Origin: Inquilinus sp042743185
GTDB lineage: Bacteria; Pseudomonadota; Alphaproteobacteria; DSM-16000; Inquilinaceae
DNA length: 64,000 bases
Direction: 5' to 3'
Assembly (NCBI RefSeq): GCF_042743185.1
Contig: NZ_JBHYMS010000043.1
Coordinates: forward strand, 1 to 64,000
The position numbers and the translations under genes are program-made. The notes under the pieces were generated by a model that was given only the letters and a program-made list of their open reading frames with translations, made no database searches and was not told the origin of the DNA. Of the stretch, positions 50,012-57,372 are shown piece by piece. Every line of letters starts with the position of its first letter. The first letter of the stretch is position 1.

Positions 50012-51289
50012 CTACTTCGCCTTGAACTTATCGAGGATGGCTTGCTCGCGGGCGGCTGCCGCGCTCAGCGCGTCGTCGATCGGCTGGTCCTGCAGCAGCA
50101 CGCCGTTGATCATATCGATCGAGACCTGGCGCTGGGCCGTCTCATCGACCATCGGCGGCGTTGCCGCGTAGTCGAGCGCACGGATGAAGGGGCCGTAGAT
50201 CGGGTCCTTGATATTGGCTTCGGTCAGCGCCACGGCGCGGCGGGCCGGCAGTTCGCCGACCTTCTCCAGCCAGATCGCCATCGCCTTCTCGGACGAGAGG
50301 AACGCAAGGAACTTCTGGGCCGCCGCCAGCCTCTCGCCCTCCGCCGACGCACCGATGGCGTTGGCGAAATAGCTGCCGAAATTGGCCCGCTTGCCGTCAT
50401 GGGTGGGCAGCTCCGCGACGCCCCATTCGAAGCCCTGGATCGTCTTGTAGGAGGCGACGCGGAATGTTCCGTCGACCACCATGCCGGCGAGACCGGCGCG
50501 GAACGCCGCTTGGCCCTCGTCCATGAAACCCGCTTGGCCGACGTGATGCGCCTTCTGCAGACCCGTGTAGAATTCGAGCGACTTTCTACCGGCCTCGGTG
50601 TTGTAGGCGACCTTGCTGCCGTCCGCCGAATAGGACTCGCCGCCATACTGACGGACGAGGATCTCGCGCCACCAATTGTGGTCCTGCCGCGCAATATCGA
50701 GCGCGATGCCGACCTGCTGGTAGTTTCCGGCCGCGTCGCGCTTGACGATCGCCTTGGCGGCCGCGACGAGCTCGTCCAGCGTCTGCGGAGGCTTCTCCGG
50801 GTCGAGCCCGGCCTCTTGGAACAGGTTCTTGTTATAGAAAAGCGCCATGGCGCGCACAGCCGTCGGCAGGCCGTAATATTGGCCGTCGCGCTTCATCGCC
50901 GAGACGATGGGGAAGAAGTCCCGTTCGATCTCCTCATCCTTGAACGCCGCCTTCGACAACGGCTGGATCAGCTTGCCCGCGATGAACGTGTCGAGCCAGC
51001 CATAGAAAAGCTGCATCACCTCAGGGTCGCGCCCGGCCATCTTGGCCGCGATCAGCCGCGTCTGGTAATCGGCGTAGGGAAAGGTCATCTGCTTGACCGT
51101 GATGTCGGGATTCTCGGCCTCAAATTGCTTGATCAGCTCAGTCATCGCCTGGACGCGGGTGTCGAAGACGTACTGCCAGTACTGAATCTCGACCGCGTGC
51201 ACCCGGCTGGAGACGAACGCGAAAACGCCAAAGGCCGCGGCCAAGAGCGACCGACGAATCGAGGATCGGGCGATTGCCGACAAGCTCAT
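50012..51289 (-). CDS. ABC transporter substrate-binding protein, carbohydrate/glycerol-phosphate type
   Basis: A 425-residue periplasmic binding protein with a signal peptide (RSLLAAAFGVFAFVSSRVHA, cleaved near residue 32). Family features: IQYWQYVFDTRVQAMTELIK near 35, FEAENPDITVKQMTFPYADY, RLIAAKMAGRDPEVMQLFYG near 83 and YYGLPTAVRAMALFYNKNLF near 138. ATG at 51289 has GGGAGGAA upstream. First gene of the operon binding protein, MalF-like, MalG-like, ArgH-like, ATPase. Leucines use TTG and CTC freely, unlike the CTG-dominated genes outside this block. The ligand is unknown; the lyase suggests an N-substituted aspartate or opine rather than a plain sugar. Confidence 0.93.
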   Translation of the reverse strand: MSLSAIARSSIRRSLLAAAFGVFAFVSSRVHAVEIQYWQYVFDTRVQAMTELIKQFEAENPDITVKQMTFPYADYQTRLIAAKMAGRDPEVMQLFYGWLDTFIAGKLIQPLSKAAFKDEEIERDFFPIVSAMKRDGQYYGLPTAVRAMALFYNKNLFQEAGLDPEKPPQTLDELVAAAKAIVKRDAAGNYQQVGIALDIARQDHNWWREILVRQYGGESYSADGSKVAYNTEAGRKSLEFYTGLQKAHHVGQAGFMDEGQAAFRAGLAGMVVDGTFRVASYKTIQGFEWGVAELPTHDGKRANFGSYFANAIGASAEGERLAAAQKFLAFLSSEKAMAIWLEKVGELPARRAVALTEANIKDPIYGPFIRALDYAATPPMVDETAQRQVSIDMINGVLLQDQPIDDALSAAAAREQAILDKFKAK

Positions 51290-51330
51290 CAGGGTTCCTC
51301 CCGTGCCAGAATCATTTTGCTCGCATTTAA

Positions 51331-51342
51331 GCAAGCGCTTGC
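51331..51342. promoter_or_regulatory. LacI-type operator GCAAGCGCTTGC (O1, binding-protein side)
   Basis: Perfect 12-base palindrome with the AAGCGCTT core common to LacI-family operators. It lies 42 bases before the binding-protein start, within the divergent region, and is repeated identically at 51476-51487. Confidence 0.75.
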
Positions 51343-51475
51343 GTAGCGCGAGGTATCGTACGTGAGCGTTGGCGTTTGTCAACTGAGGCCATATCAGCTA
51401 AATCTGGCTATTCGTCGGCCGTTTTGGCCGTTTCCACAGACCGATTCCGTGAGTGGCTCCAGGTGCATGAGAGAA

Positions 51476-51487
51476 GCAAGCGCTTGC
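51476..51487. promoter_or_regulatory. LacI-type operator GCAAGCGCTTGC (O2, lacI side)
   Basis: Second identical palindrome, 145 bases from the first (centre to centre), ending 11 bases before the lacI-type ATG. The pair implies that the regulator controls both the transporter operon and itself, possibly with DNA looping. Its position also shows that the regulator's coding sequence starts after it. Confidence 0.72.
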
Positions 51488-51498
51488 ATCAAATCACG

Positions 51499-52521
51499 AT
51501 GAATCTGAAGACGCTCGCCCTTGAGCTCGGTCTTTCGCAATCCACTGTGAGCCGAGCTCTACGGTCCCATCCCAGCATTCCGGAGACGACGCGGCGGCGG
51601 GTCGTTGCCGCCGCCGAAGCCGCCGGGTACCGGCCGAACGCGCGGGCGCGCAGCCTCGCGATCGGCCGGGCCGAGGCGATCGGGCTCGTCTTCCCGCTCG
51701 AGCGGCTTCAACTGCCCGAGACCAATTTCGTGGATGTGCTGGCGGGCATCTCGACCGCTGTCACGCGCCGCAACTACAGCCTGCTGCTGGCGCCGTTCGA
51801 GGATGATGAGGCAGCTATCCTGCGCAAGCTGGCGTCATCAAAGGCCGTCGACGGCGTCATCATCACGCGCCCCCTCGTCGACGATCCGCGCATCGCCCTG
51901 CTGAACCAGCTTCGCCTGCCCTTCGTCGTGCATGGCCGCAGCGAGGTGAAGGAGCCCTATTCCTTCGTCGACACGGACAACGATACGTCGTTTGAACGCT
52001 TGACGAGTCTGCTCCTCGATTACGGACATCGGCGCATCGTGGCCATAAATGGCCTCGAGAAGTTCCGTTACGCCGCGGCACGCGCCGCGGCCTTCCTGCG
52101 CGCCTTCGCCGCTCGCGGGCTGGCCCCGCTGCCGGATGCCATCGAGTTCGTCTCGATGACGGAAGCCACGGGCTACGAAACCGCAAGGCGCCGGCTCGAC
52201 GGCCGAGAGCGGCCGACCGCCTTTGTCTGCGGGTCGGTCTTTCAAGCCCGCGGCGTCTATCGCGCCATAAGTGAGCATGGGCTGAAGATCGGGGCCGACG
52301 TTTCGGTGGTCTGCCATGATGACGGCGTCAGGGGATGCAGCGCCGCCGAGTTTGCACCGCCGCTGACGGCAACTGCGACCTCGATCCGCGGCGCGGGCGA
52401 ACGGCTCGCCCTGATCCTGATCGAGCTGATCGAAAAGAACGTCTCGGAACCCATCCGTGAGATCCTGCCCTTCGAACTCATCCTGCGCGATTCCGTAGCC
52501 TTGGCGCAGCCGCAACCCTAG
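51499..52521 (+). CDS. LacI family transcriptional regulator
   Basis: A 340-residue LacI-type repressor. It begins with the classic helix-turn-helix MNLKTLALELGLSQSTVSRA, then RSHPSIPETTRRRVVAAAEA and AGYRPNARARSLAIGR, the hinge. The effector domain follows: GLVFPLERLQLPETNFVDVL near 65, VVHGRSEVKEPYSFVDTDND near 140 and DVSVVCHDDGVRGC near 275. ATG at 51499 is chosen because it is exactly where LacI proteins start; an open frame extends upstream to 51376 but covers the operator. Divergent from the ABC/ArgH operon, it is the obvious local regulator. Early leucine codons are CTG, CTC, CTT, CTC, CTT, CTA, unlike the surrounding genome. Confidence 0.95.
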   Translation: MNLKTLALELGLSQSTVSRALRSHPSIPETTRRRVVAAAEAAGYRPNARARSLAIGRAEAIGLVFPLERLQLPETNFVDVLAGISTAVTRRNYSLLLAPFEDDEAAILRKLASSKAVDGVIITRPLVDDPRIALLNQLRLPFVVHGRSEVKEPYSFVDTDNDTSFERLTSLLLDYGHRRIVAINGLEKFRYAAARAAAFLRAFAARGLAPLPDAIEFVSMTEATGYETARRRLDGRERPTAFVCGSVFQARGVYRAISEHGLKIGADVSVVCHDDGVRGCSAAEFAPPLTATATSIRGAGERLALILIELIEKNVSEPIREILPFELILRDSVALAQPQP

Positions 52522-52587
52522 GGCCGGGCGCGCTCGCTGCTTTATGCGGTGAAGTCGATGCCTGGAAGGATGCGCGCCGCCCTGCCC

Positions 52588-53616
52588 TCACCGCTCCCGC
52601 GCCGCCCCCTCCGGCGGGCGGTCGATCAGCCGTTCGATCTCCGCCATCGCCTCGGCCGGCAGCGGTCCCTTCTCCAGCGCGCCGACATTCTCCCGCACCT
52701 GCGCCACCGACCGGAAACCGGGGATCGGCAGGGTGCGCGGCGACCTGGACCAGAGCCAGGCGAGCGCCCCCTGGGCCGGGCTGCGGCCGTCGGCGGCGAG
52801 CAAGTGCCGGATCCGCTCCAGCTTCTCGGCGAAGCCCGGCACGACCCGGCCGTCCTTGAAATAGTCCATCCAGCCGAGGGTGTTGGACCGGACGTCGCCC
52901 GCCGGCAGCACCTGCCCGGCCGCGAATTTGCCGGTCAGCAGCCCCATGGCCAGCGGCGAGCGGTTGATCGAGATCAGCCCGTGCCGTTCGGCCACGCCGG
53001 ACATGGTCGGCGCGTCGAAGAACAGGTTCATGCCGTGCTGCACGGCGACGAAGCCATCCCGCCCGGCATGGGCCGCCGCCCGCTCCGGGTAGTCGGTGCT
53101 CCAGCCATAGGCGCCGATGGCGCCGCCGACGCGGAGGGCGTCGAGTTCGTCGAACACCTCGCCGGCCCGGTCGATCGCCATCGAGTTCAGGTGCAGCTGC
53201 ACCAGGTCCAGCCGGTCGCGCCGCAGCCGGCGCCGCGATGCGTCCACCGCGCTGCGCACCTCGCGGCGCAGGTCGCCGTCCTCGATGCTGCCGCCATACT
53301 GCTTGGTGGCGGGGTCGAAGCGATTGCCGAGCTTGGTCGCGATCACGACCTCGTCGCGGCCCTCCAGGGCCTGGCCCAGCACCTCCTCGGAATGGCCGGC
53401 GCCGTAGACGTCGGCGGTGTCGAAGAACCGGATGCCGAGATCGACGGCGCAATGGATGGCCGCGATCGATTCCGCGTCGTCCACCGCACCATAGCCGAGC
53501 GGCGTGTCGCCGGCGAAGAACGGGCCGCCGATCGCCCAGCAGCCGAGGCCGAGGCGCGGCACCTCTCGCCTATCCCACAGGCGGATTTGCGTGGCCGGTT
53601 CGGTTTGGTCGGTCAT
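52588..53616 (-). CDS. aldo/keto reductase
   Basis: A 342-residue NADPH-dependent reductase with a TIM barrel. Motifs: VPRLGLGCWAIGG near residue 19, FFDTADVYGAGHSEEVLGQA near 64 (catalytic Asp and Tyr), catalytic Lys in VIATKLGNRFDP near 90, LVQLHLN with the catalytic His near 142, and the C-terminal cofactor region RTLPIPGFRSVAQVRENVGA near 300. Substrate unknown. ATG at 53616 with GGGAAG upstream. It diverges from a LysR-type gene 90 bases away, which is its likely regulator. Confidence 0.93.
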   Translation of the reverse strand: MTDQTEPATQIRLWDRREVPRLGLGCWAIGGPFFAGDTPLGYGAVDDAESIAAIHCAVDLGIRFFDTADVYGAGHSEEVLGQALEGRDEVVIATKLGNRFDPATKQYGGSIEDGDLRREVRSAVDASRRRLRRDRLDLVQLHLNSMAIDRAGEVFDELDALRVGGAIGAYGWSTDYPERAAAHAGRDGFVAVQHGMNLFFDAPTMSGVAERHGLISINRSPLAMGLLTGKFAAGQVLPAGDVRSNTLGWMDYFKDGRVVPGFAEKLERIRHLLAADGRSPAQGALAWLWSRSPRTLPIPGFRSVAQVRENVGALEKGPLPAEAMAEIERLIDRPPEGAARER

Positions 53617-53706
53617 GGCGCTTCCCTTTTCATCATCGAAAAGAATGGGGATCAATGATGGGAAGGCTATCCGCTATGATCCGGGCCCGGAACACGCAGC
53701 ACTGAA

Positions 53707-54570
53707 ATGAGCGTTGCAGGAATGAAAAGCCCGGTCGATTGGGAGGACATCCGCCTGTTCCTGGCCGTGGCCCGCGGCGAGGGCTTGAGCGCCGCGGCCC
53801 GCCAGGCGGGATCGAGCCCGGCCACGCTGGGGCGCCGGATGACGGCGCTGGAGCGCAGCCTGGGCCAGCGCCTGTTCGTCCGGGAGCGGCTGGGCTACCG
53901 CCTGACCGAGCCGGGGCGCCAGTTCCTGGTCCAGGCGGAGGAGATGGAGGCGGCCGCCACCGGCATCGAGCGCTGGCGCGACGGCCTGTCGCCGCGCCGC
54001 ACCGTGCGGATCTCGGCCGGGACATGGACCTCCTGGTTCCTGGCCCGGCACATCGATGCGCTGTGGTCGCCCGGCGAGGCCTGGACGATCGACTTCGTCG
54101 CCGCCAACGCCCGGCTCGACATCGCCCGCGGCCAAGCGGACATCGGTGTGCGCAACCGGCGGCCGGAGGAGCCGTGGCTGGCCGGGCGGCGGACCGGCGA
54201 CATCGCCTTCGCCGTCTATGGCCGGCGCGGCGGCGACCTGGAGGAGCGCTGGATCGGCGTCACCGGTGACGGCACCGTCACCCCCTCGGCCCGCTGGGTG
54301 GCGGAACGGTACGCCGCCGCCATCGTCGCTCGCGGCAACGATCCACGGCTGATCCTGGACCTGCTGCACCGCGGTGTCGGCCGGGCGGTGCTGCCCTGCT
54401 TCGTCGGCGACGCCGATCCGGATCTCGACCGGCTGCAGGAGGTGGAGGAGCTGCGTCACCAGCAATGGCTGGTGCTGCACCAGGACGAACGGCGCCACCC
54501 TGCGGTGCGCGCCGTGATCGAGCGCATCGTCCGGCTGATGCGGGACAACCGGGCGCTATTGCGCGGCTAG
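53707..54570 (+). CDS. LysR family transcriptional regulator
   Basis: A 287-residue LysR-type regulator: helix-turn-helix DWEDIRLFLAVARGEGLSAA near residue 11, RQAGSSPATLGRRMTALERS near 32, and a short effector-binding domain from about 95 (RTVRISAGTWTSWFLARHID). The effector domain resembles the subgroup that controls adjacent reductases. Start ATG at 53707; an ATG at 53722 is possible. It is divergent from the aldo/keto reductase and overlaps the end of the convergent TetR gene by four bases. Confidence 0.92.
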   Translation: MSVAGMKSPVDWEDIRLFLAVARGEGLSAAARQAGSSPATLGRRMTALERSLGQRLFVRERLGYRLTEPGRQFLVQAEEMEAAATGIERWRDGLSPRRTVRISAGTWTSWFLARHIDALWSPGEAWTIDFVAANARLDIARGQADIGVRNRRPEEPWLAGRRTGDIAFAVYGRRGGDLEERWIGVTGDGTVTPSARWVAERYAAAIVARGNDPRLILDLLHRGVGRAVLPCFVGDADPDLDRLQEVEELRHQQWLVLHQDERRHPAVRAVIERIVRLMRDNRALLRG

Positions 54571-55217
54571 GTATCCGCCGCCAGTCCCATGGCGTTGCCG
54601 GACAGGAGGCCGTCGACCCAGCCATTGGCGATGCGCACGGCGTCGTCCGGCGTGAACACCGAGGGGTCGAGGCAGAGCTCGAGCCACAGCCCGTCGAGCA
54701 TGGCGGTGAAGGCCAGCGCCGCCAGCACCGTGTCGACCCGGCGCTGGCGGGCGCCGACAGCCTCGGCGATCAGCCCTTCGAGCCGACTGCGATAGGCGGC
54801 GTAGACATCGCGGTGGATCCGGCGGATCGCCTCGTCGCGGCGCACCAGGGCCCAGAAGGACAGCCAGATCGACAGCAGGTCGGGGTCCAGCACCGGCGGC
54901 CGGAAGCTGGCGTCGATGAAAGCGCGCAGCCGCGCCTCGGGCGCCGAATCCGCCGCGTCCAAGGCGACGGTCAGGGTCTCGGCCACGTGGCTGCCGATGA
55001 AACGGTAGGTCTCGGCGATCAGGGTGTCGATGCCGCCGAAATAATGGCGCACCAGCCCGGGCGACACGCCGGCGCGGGCGCAGACCTCGCGCACGGAGGT
55101 GGCCGCGTGGCCGCGTTCGGCCAGGCATCGGGCCGTGGCTTCGATCAGCGCCCGGCGTCGCACCGCCGGCAGTTCGCGCGTGAACTTCGCGCGCGGCCCT
55201 GGTTTATGGTCGGGCAC
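54567..55217 (-). CDS. TetR family transcriptional regulator (BetI-like)
   Basis: A TetR-type repressor of about 216 residues. The DNA-binding part is clear: RRRALIEATARCLAERGHAA then TSVREVCARAGVSPGLVRHY and FGGIDTLIAETYRFIG. The ligand-binding domain includes FRPPVLDPDLLSIWLSFWAL near residue 100 and AALAFTAMLDGLWLELCLDP near 165, the pattern of the BetI C-terminal family. No choline/betaine genes are adjacent. The GTG at 55217 is chosen: the frame is open to 55259, but that would run into the terminator of the cold-shock gene. The start is therefore uncertain. Confidence 0.87.
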   Translation of the reverse strand: MPDHKPGPRAKFTRELPAVRRRALIEATARCLAERGHAATSVREVCARAGVSPGLVRHYFGGIDTLIAETYRFIGSHVAETLTVALDAADSAPEARLRAFIDASFRPPVLDPDLLSIWLSFWALVRRDEAIRRIHRDVYAAYRSRLEGLIAEAVGARQRRVDTVLAALAFTAMLDGLWLELCLDPSVFTPDDAVRIANGWVDGLLSGNAMGLAADT

Positions 55218-55258
55218 GCGATCGGATGGGGCGGAGCGGGGCCCGGCCACGAAAGGCA

Positions 55259-55284
55259 ACGGCCCGGGGTTTCCCCCGGGCCGT
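55259..55284 (-). terminator. terminator of the cold-shock gene
   Basis: ACGGCCCGGGG (55259-55269) pairs perfectly with CCCCGGGCCGT (55274-55284) around a four-base loop, eight bases after the stop of the cold-shock gene. The T run after it on the minus strand is weak (TTGCCTTT). Confidence 0.75.
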
Positions 55285-55292
55285 GTCCGTCG

Positions 55293-55895
55293 TCACAGCA
55301 GCTGGACGGCTTCCGCCATCGGGCCCTTCTGGCCCATGCGGACCGTCAGGCGAACCCGCTGCTCGCTGTTCAGGCTCGGCAGGCCGGCCTTCTGCAGGGC
55401 GCGCGAGGCGACGTAGACGTCCTTGCCGCCGTCGTCCGGCGTCACGAACCCGAAGCCCTTCTCTGCATTGAAGAACTTCACCGTGCCCTCGACCTCGGTC
55501 GCCGGGCCGCTGAAGCCGCCGCGATCGCCGCCGAAGCCGCCACCACCACCACCACCGAAGCCGCCACGGCCGCCACCGTCGCCGAAGCGGCTCGGGCGGA
55601 AGCCGCCGCCGCCACCGCCGGCCGGCGGGGCACCGAGCTCCTCAATGCGATGGATCACCGCGACCTGCGGGCCCTTCTGACCTTCCGCGATGTCGCAGAC
55701 GATCTTCGTGCCCTCATACATTTCGCGATGGCCGGACTGTTCCACGACCGAGGCGTGCAGGAACGCATCCGGCGAACCGTCCGTCACCTGGACGAAGCCG
55801 AAGCCCTTCGTCGGGTTGAACCACTTGACCACTGCCGTCACGTCACGGCGATATTCGCCGCCTCCGACGCGCGGCGGATGACGTCGGTTCATCAT
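55293..55895 (-). CDS. cold-shock protein with two CSD domains and a glycine-rich linker
   Basis: A 200-residue RNA/single-strand-DNA-binding protein. CSD1 lies at about residues 17-88 (AVVKWFNPTKGFGFVQVTDG; AFLHASVVEQSG). Residues 92-130 are a glycine/arginine/phenylalanine-rich linker with many GGFGG units. CSD2 lies at about 135-200 (EGTVKFFNAEKGFGFVTPDD; VYVASRALQKAG). In CSD2 the usual VFVH of RNP2 is VYVAS, so the histidine is lost. Double-CSD proteins are common in alphaproteobacteria and act as RNA chaperones in cold or stationary phase. Two consecutive ATGs (55895, 55892) start the frame. A long leader with hairpins precedes it. Confidence 0.92.
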   Translation of the reverse strand: MMNRRHPPRVGGGEYRRDVTAVVKWFNPTKGFGFVQVTDGSPDAFLHASVVEQSGHREMYEGTKIVCDIAEGQKGPQVAVIHRIEELGAPPAGGGGGGFRPSRFGDGGGRGGFGGGGGGGFGGDRGGFSGPATEVEGTVKFFNAEKGFGFVTPDDGGKDVYVASRALQKAGLPSLNSEQRVRLTVRMGQKGPMAEAVQLL

Positions 55896-56214
55896 TGAAC
55901 TGAAACTCCAAGAGAAAGTGCTGCACCAGGACCAAGGGTGCGGCTTCCGCGAGCGGAAACCAAACTCTGTCCGCTCGCAACCGGCTGCGCACCGGTGCTG
56001 GACGGTCTGAACGTTTTTGTCGAGACGACCATTCGTTACCTGAGACAACCAGCCCGCGCGTGATGACCACCCGCGGGCGAAGTAACGTCTCTCTACCCCT
56101 CAGCCGAGCCTACAGAAGACACCCGGACGAACTATAACCTCAGGCCGCGCGCCTTGACCATAGGCGTCGCACCGGGCCGAGAGAGAATCTTTCGCAGCGC
56201 TATTCGGGCGAAAG
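55896..56214. other. cold-shock gene leader/promoter region
   Basis: About 320 bases between the cold-shock start and the iolG stop. No gene seen. It carries the hairpins at 55949-55978 and 56052-56078 (GCCCGCG/CGCGGGC). The message leader may be long, as for cspA-type genes, but the transcription start cannot be fixed. Confidence 0.5.
55949..55978 (-). promoter_or_regulatory. strong hairpin in the cold-shock mRNA leader
   Basis: GCGAGCGGA (55949-55957) pairs perfectly with TCCGCTCGC (55970-55978) around a 12-base loop, about 55 to 85 bases upstream of the start codon. cspA-type messages are regulated by leader structure (known); this is a candidate for such an element. Confidence 0.4.
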
Positions 56215-57201
56215 TCAGCGCGACAGCCGCACCGGGGCGCCGGTCTTGACCGACTCCCAGGCCGCGTCGGCAAGCAGCAGGGCTCGTTTCCCGTCCTCGC
56301 CGCCGGCCCGGGGCGCCCGCCCCTCCAGCACCGCGTCGATGAAGTCGTCGAGCTCGCGCCGATAGGCCTCGGCATAGCGTTCCAGGAAGAAGTGCAGCGG
56401 CTTGTCCCGCACCACACCGTCGGCGCCGGCATATTCCACCGTGGTCGCCGCCCGGTTCTCGGCCCGCAGCATGCCGAGCGAGCCGAAGGCCTCGACCCGC
56501 TGGTCGTAGCCGTAGACGGCGCGGCGGCTGTTCGAGATCTGGGCGATGGCGCCGCCCGCGGTCTTCAGCGTCACCACCGCGGTGTCGACGTCGCCCTCGG
56601 CGCCGATCGCCGGGTCGACCAGGTTGCTGGCCGTCGCATAGATCTCCACCGGCTCCTCGCCCAGCAGCCAGCGAGCGATGTCGAAATCGTGGATCATCAT
56701 GTCGCGGAACAGCCCGCCGGAGACGCGGATGTAGCTGGCCGGCGGCGGGCCGGGGTCACGGCTGGTGATCGCCACTAGCTCGACCTTGCCGATGCGGCCC
56801 TCGGCGATGCCGGCATGGACCGCCTCGAAGCTGGGGTCGAAGCGCCGGTTGAAGCCGAGCGCCAGCGGCACGCCGGCCTGGGCGACGATGTCGAGGCAGC
56901 CCTCGACCCGGGCGCTGTCGAGGTCGATCGGCTTCTCGCAGAAGATCGCCTTGCCGGCCTTGGCCGCGGCCTCGATCAGGTCGGCATGGGTGTCGGTCGA
57001 GCTGGCGATCACCACCGCGTCGGCGCCGTCCAGCGCGGCCAGCCCGTCGCCGACCGCGGCGCCGTGCTGCTTGGCCAGCGCCTCGGCGGCCTCGTGATGC
57101 ACGTCGACCACCGCCACCAGCTGGGTGCGCGGATTCCGGGCGATGTTGTCGGCATGGATCTTCCCGATCCGTCCGGCACCGAACTGGCAGATCTTGAGCA
57201 T
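56215..57201 (-). CDS. iolG: inositol 2-dehydrogenase
   Basis: A 328-residue Gfo/Idh/MocA oxidoreductase that oxidises myo-inositol to 2-keto-inositol with NAD, the first step of inositol catabolism. Rossmann motif CQFGAGRIGKIHADNIARNP at residues 5-24; catalytic lysine in IFCEKPIDLDSARV near 90; SGGLFRDMMIHDFDIARWLL near 160 holds the Asp and His of the active site (DxxIHDFD). ATG at 57201 with AGGGAGAA upstream. It is divergent from iolB-iolC-iolD-iolE, with an IolR-like operator between, which supports the inositol assignment over other sugar dehydrogenases. Confidence 0.92.
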   Translation of the reverse strand: MLKICQFGAGRIGKIHADNIARNPRTQLVAVVDVHHEAAEALAKQHGAAVGDGLAALDGADAVVIASSTDTHADLIEAAAKAGKAIFCEKPIDLDSARVEGCLDIVAQAGVPLALGFNRRFDPSFEAVHAGIAEGRIGKVELVAITSRDPGPPPASYIRVSGGLFRDMMIHDFDIARWLLGEEPVEIYATASNLVDPAIGAEGDVDTAVVTLKTAGGAIAQISNSRRAVYGYDQRVEAFGSLGMLRAENRAATTVEYAGADGVVRDKPLHFFLERYAEAYRRELDDFIDAVLEGRAPRAGGEDGKRALLLADAAWESVKTGAPVRLSR

Positions 57202-57299
57202 GGTTCTCCCTTTCGCGGTGCGCCGGGTCTGCGCCCCGGCATTGGCCCTCGCGACGCGCCGGATCATCGTCCCGGCGGCGGCCGACAGCGACAGAAAAA

Positions 57300-57311
57300 T
57301 CAGAATTCTGA
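57300..57311. promoter_or_regulatory. 12-bp palindrome TCAGAATTCTGA in the iolG/iolB divergent region
   Basis: Perfect palindrome about 100 bases from iolG and 61 from iolB, next to an A-rich tract. It is a candidate second regulator site or promoter element. Confidence 0.35.
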
Positions 57312-57325
57312 GGTTGCAGTCAAAT

Positions 57326-57339
57326 GGAATATTTGTTCT
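57326..57339. promoter_or_regulatory. IolR-like operator GGAA-N6-TTCT
   Basis: GGAA (57326-57329), six bases, TTCT (57336-57339). As I recall, the RpiR-type IolR repressor of Sinorhizobium recognises GGAA-N6-TTCC in inositol promoters, so this differs by one base. It lies in the only AT-rich part of the divergent iol region, 33 bases before iolB. Confidence 0.5.
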
Positions 57340-57372
57340 ATTTGATCGAAATCGCCCTTGGGGAGGACAGCC

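Noticed and set aside
53689..53715. GGAAC-N18-CGTT at the start of the second LysR gene
   Set aside because: The spacing is longer than the EcfG consensus and the putative -10 lies inside the coding start, so I treat it as a chance match unless translation begins at 53722.
55490..55640. Repetitive GCC/CCG-rich tract resembling a repeat array
   Set aside because: It is the coding sequence of the glycine-rich linker of the cold-shock protein, not a CRISPR or tandem DNA element.
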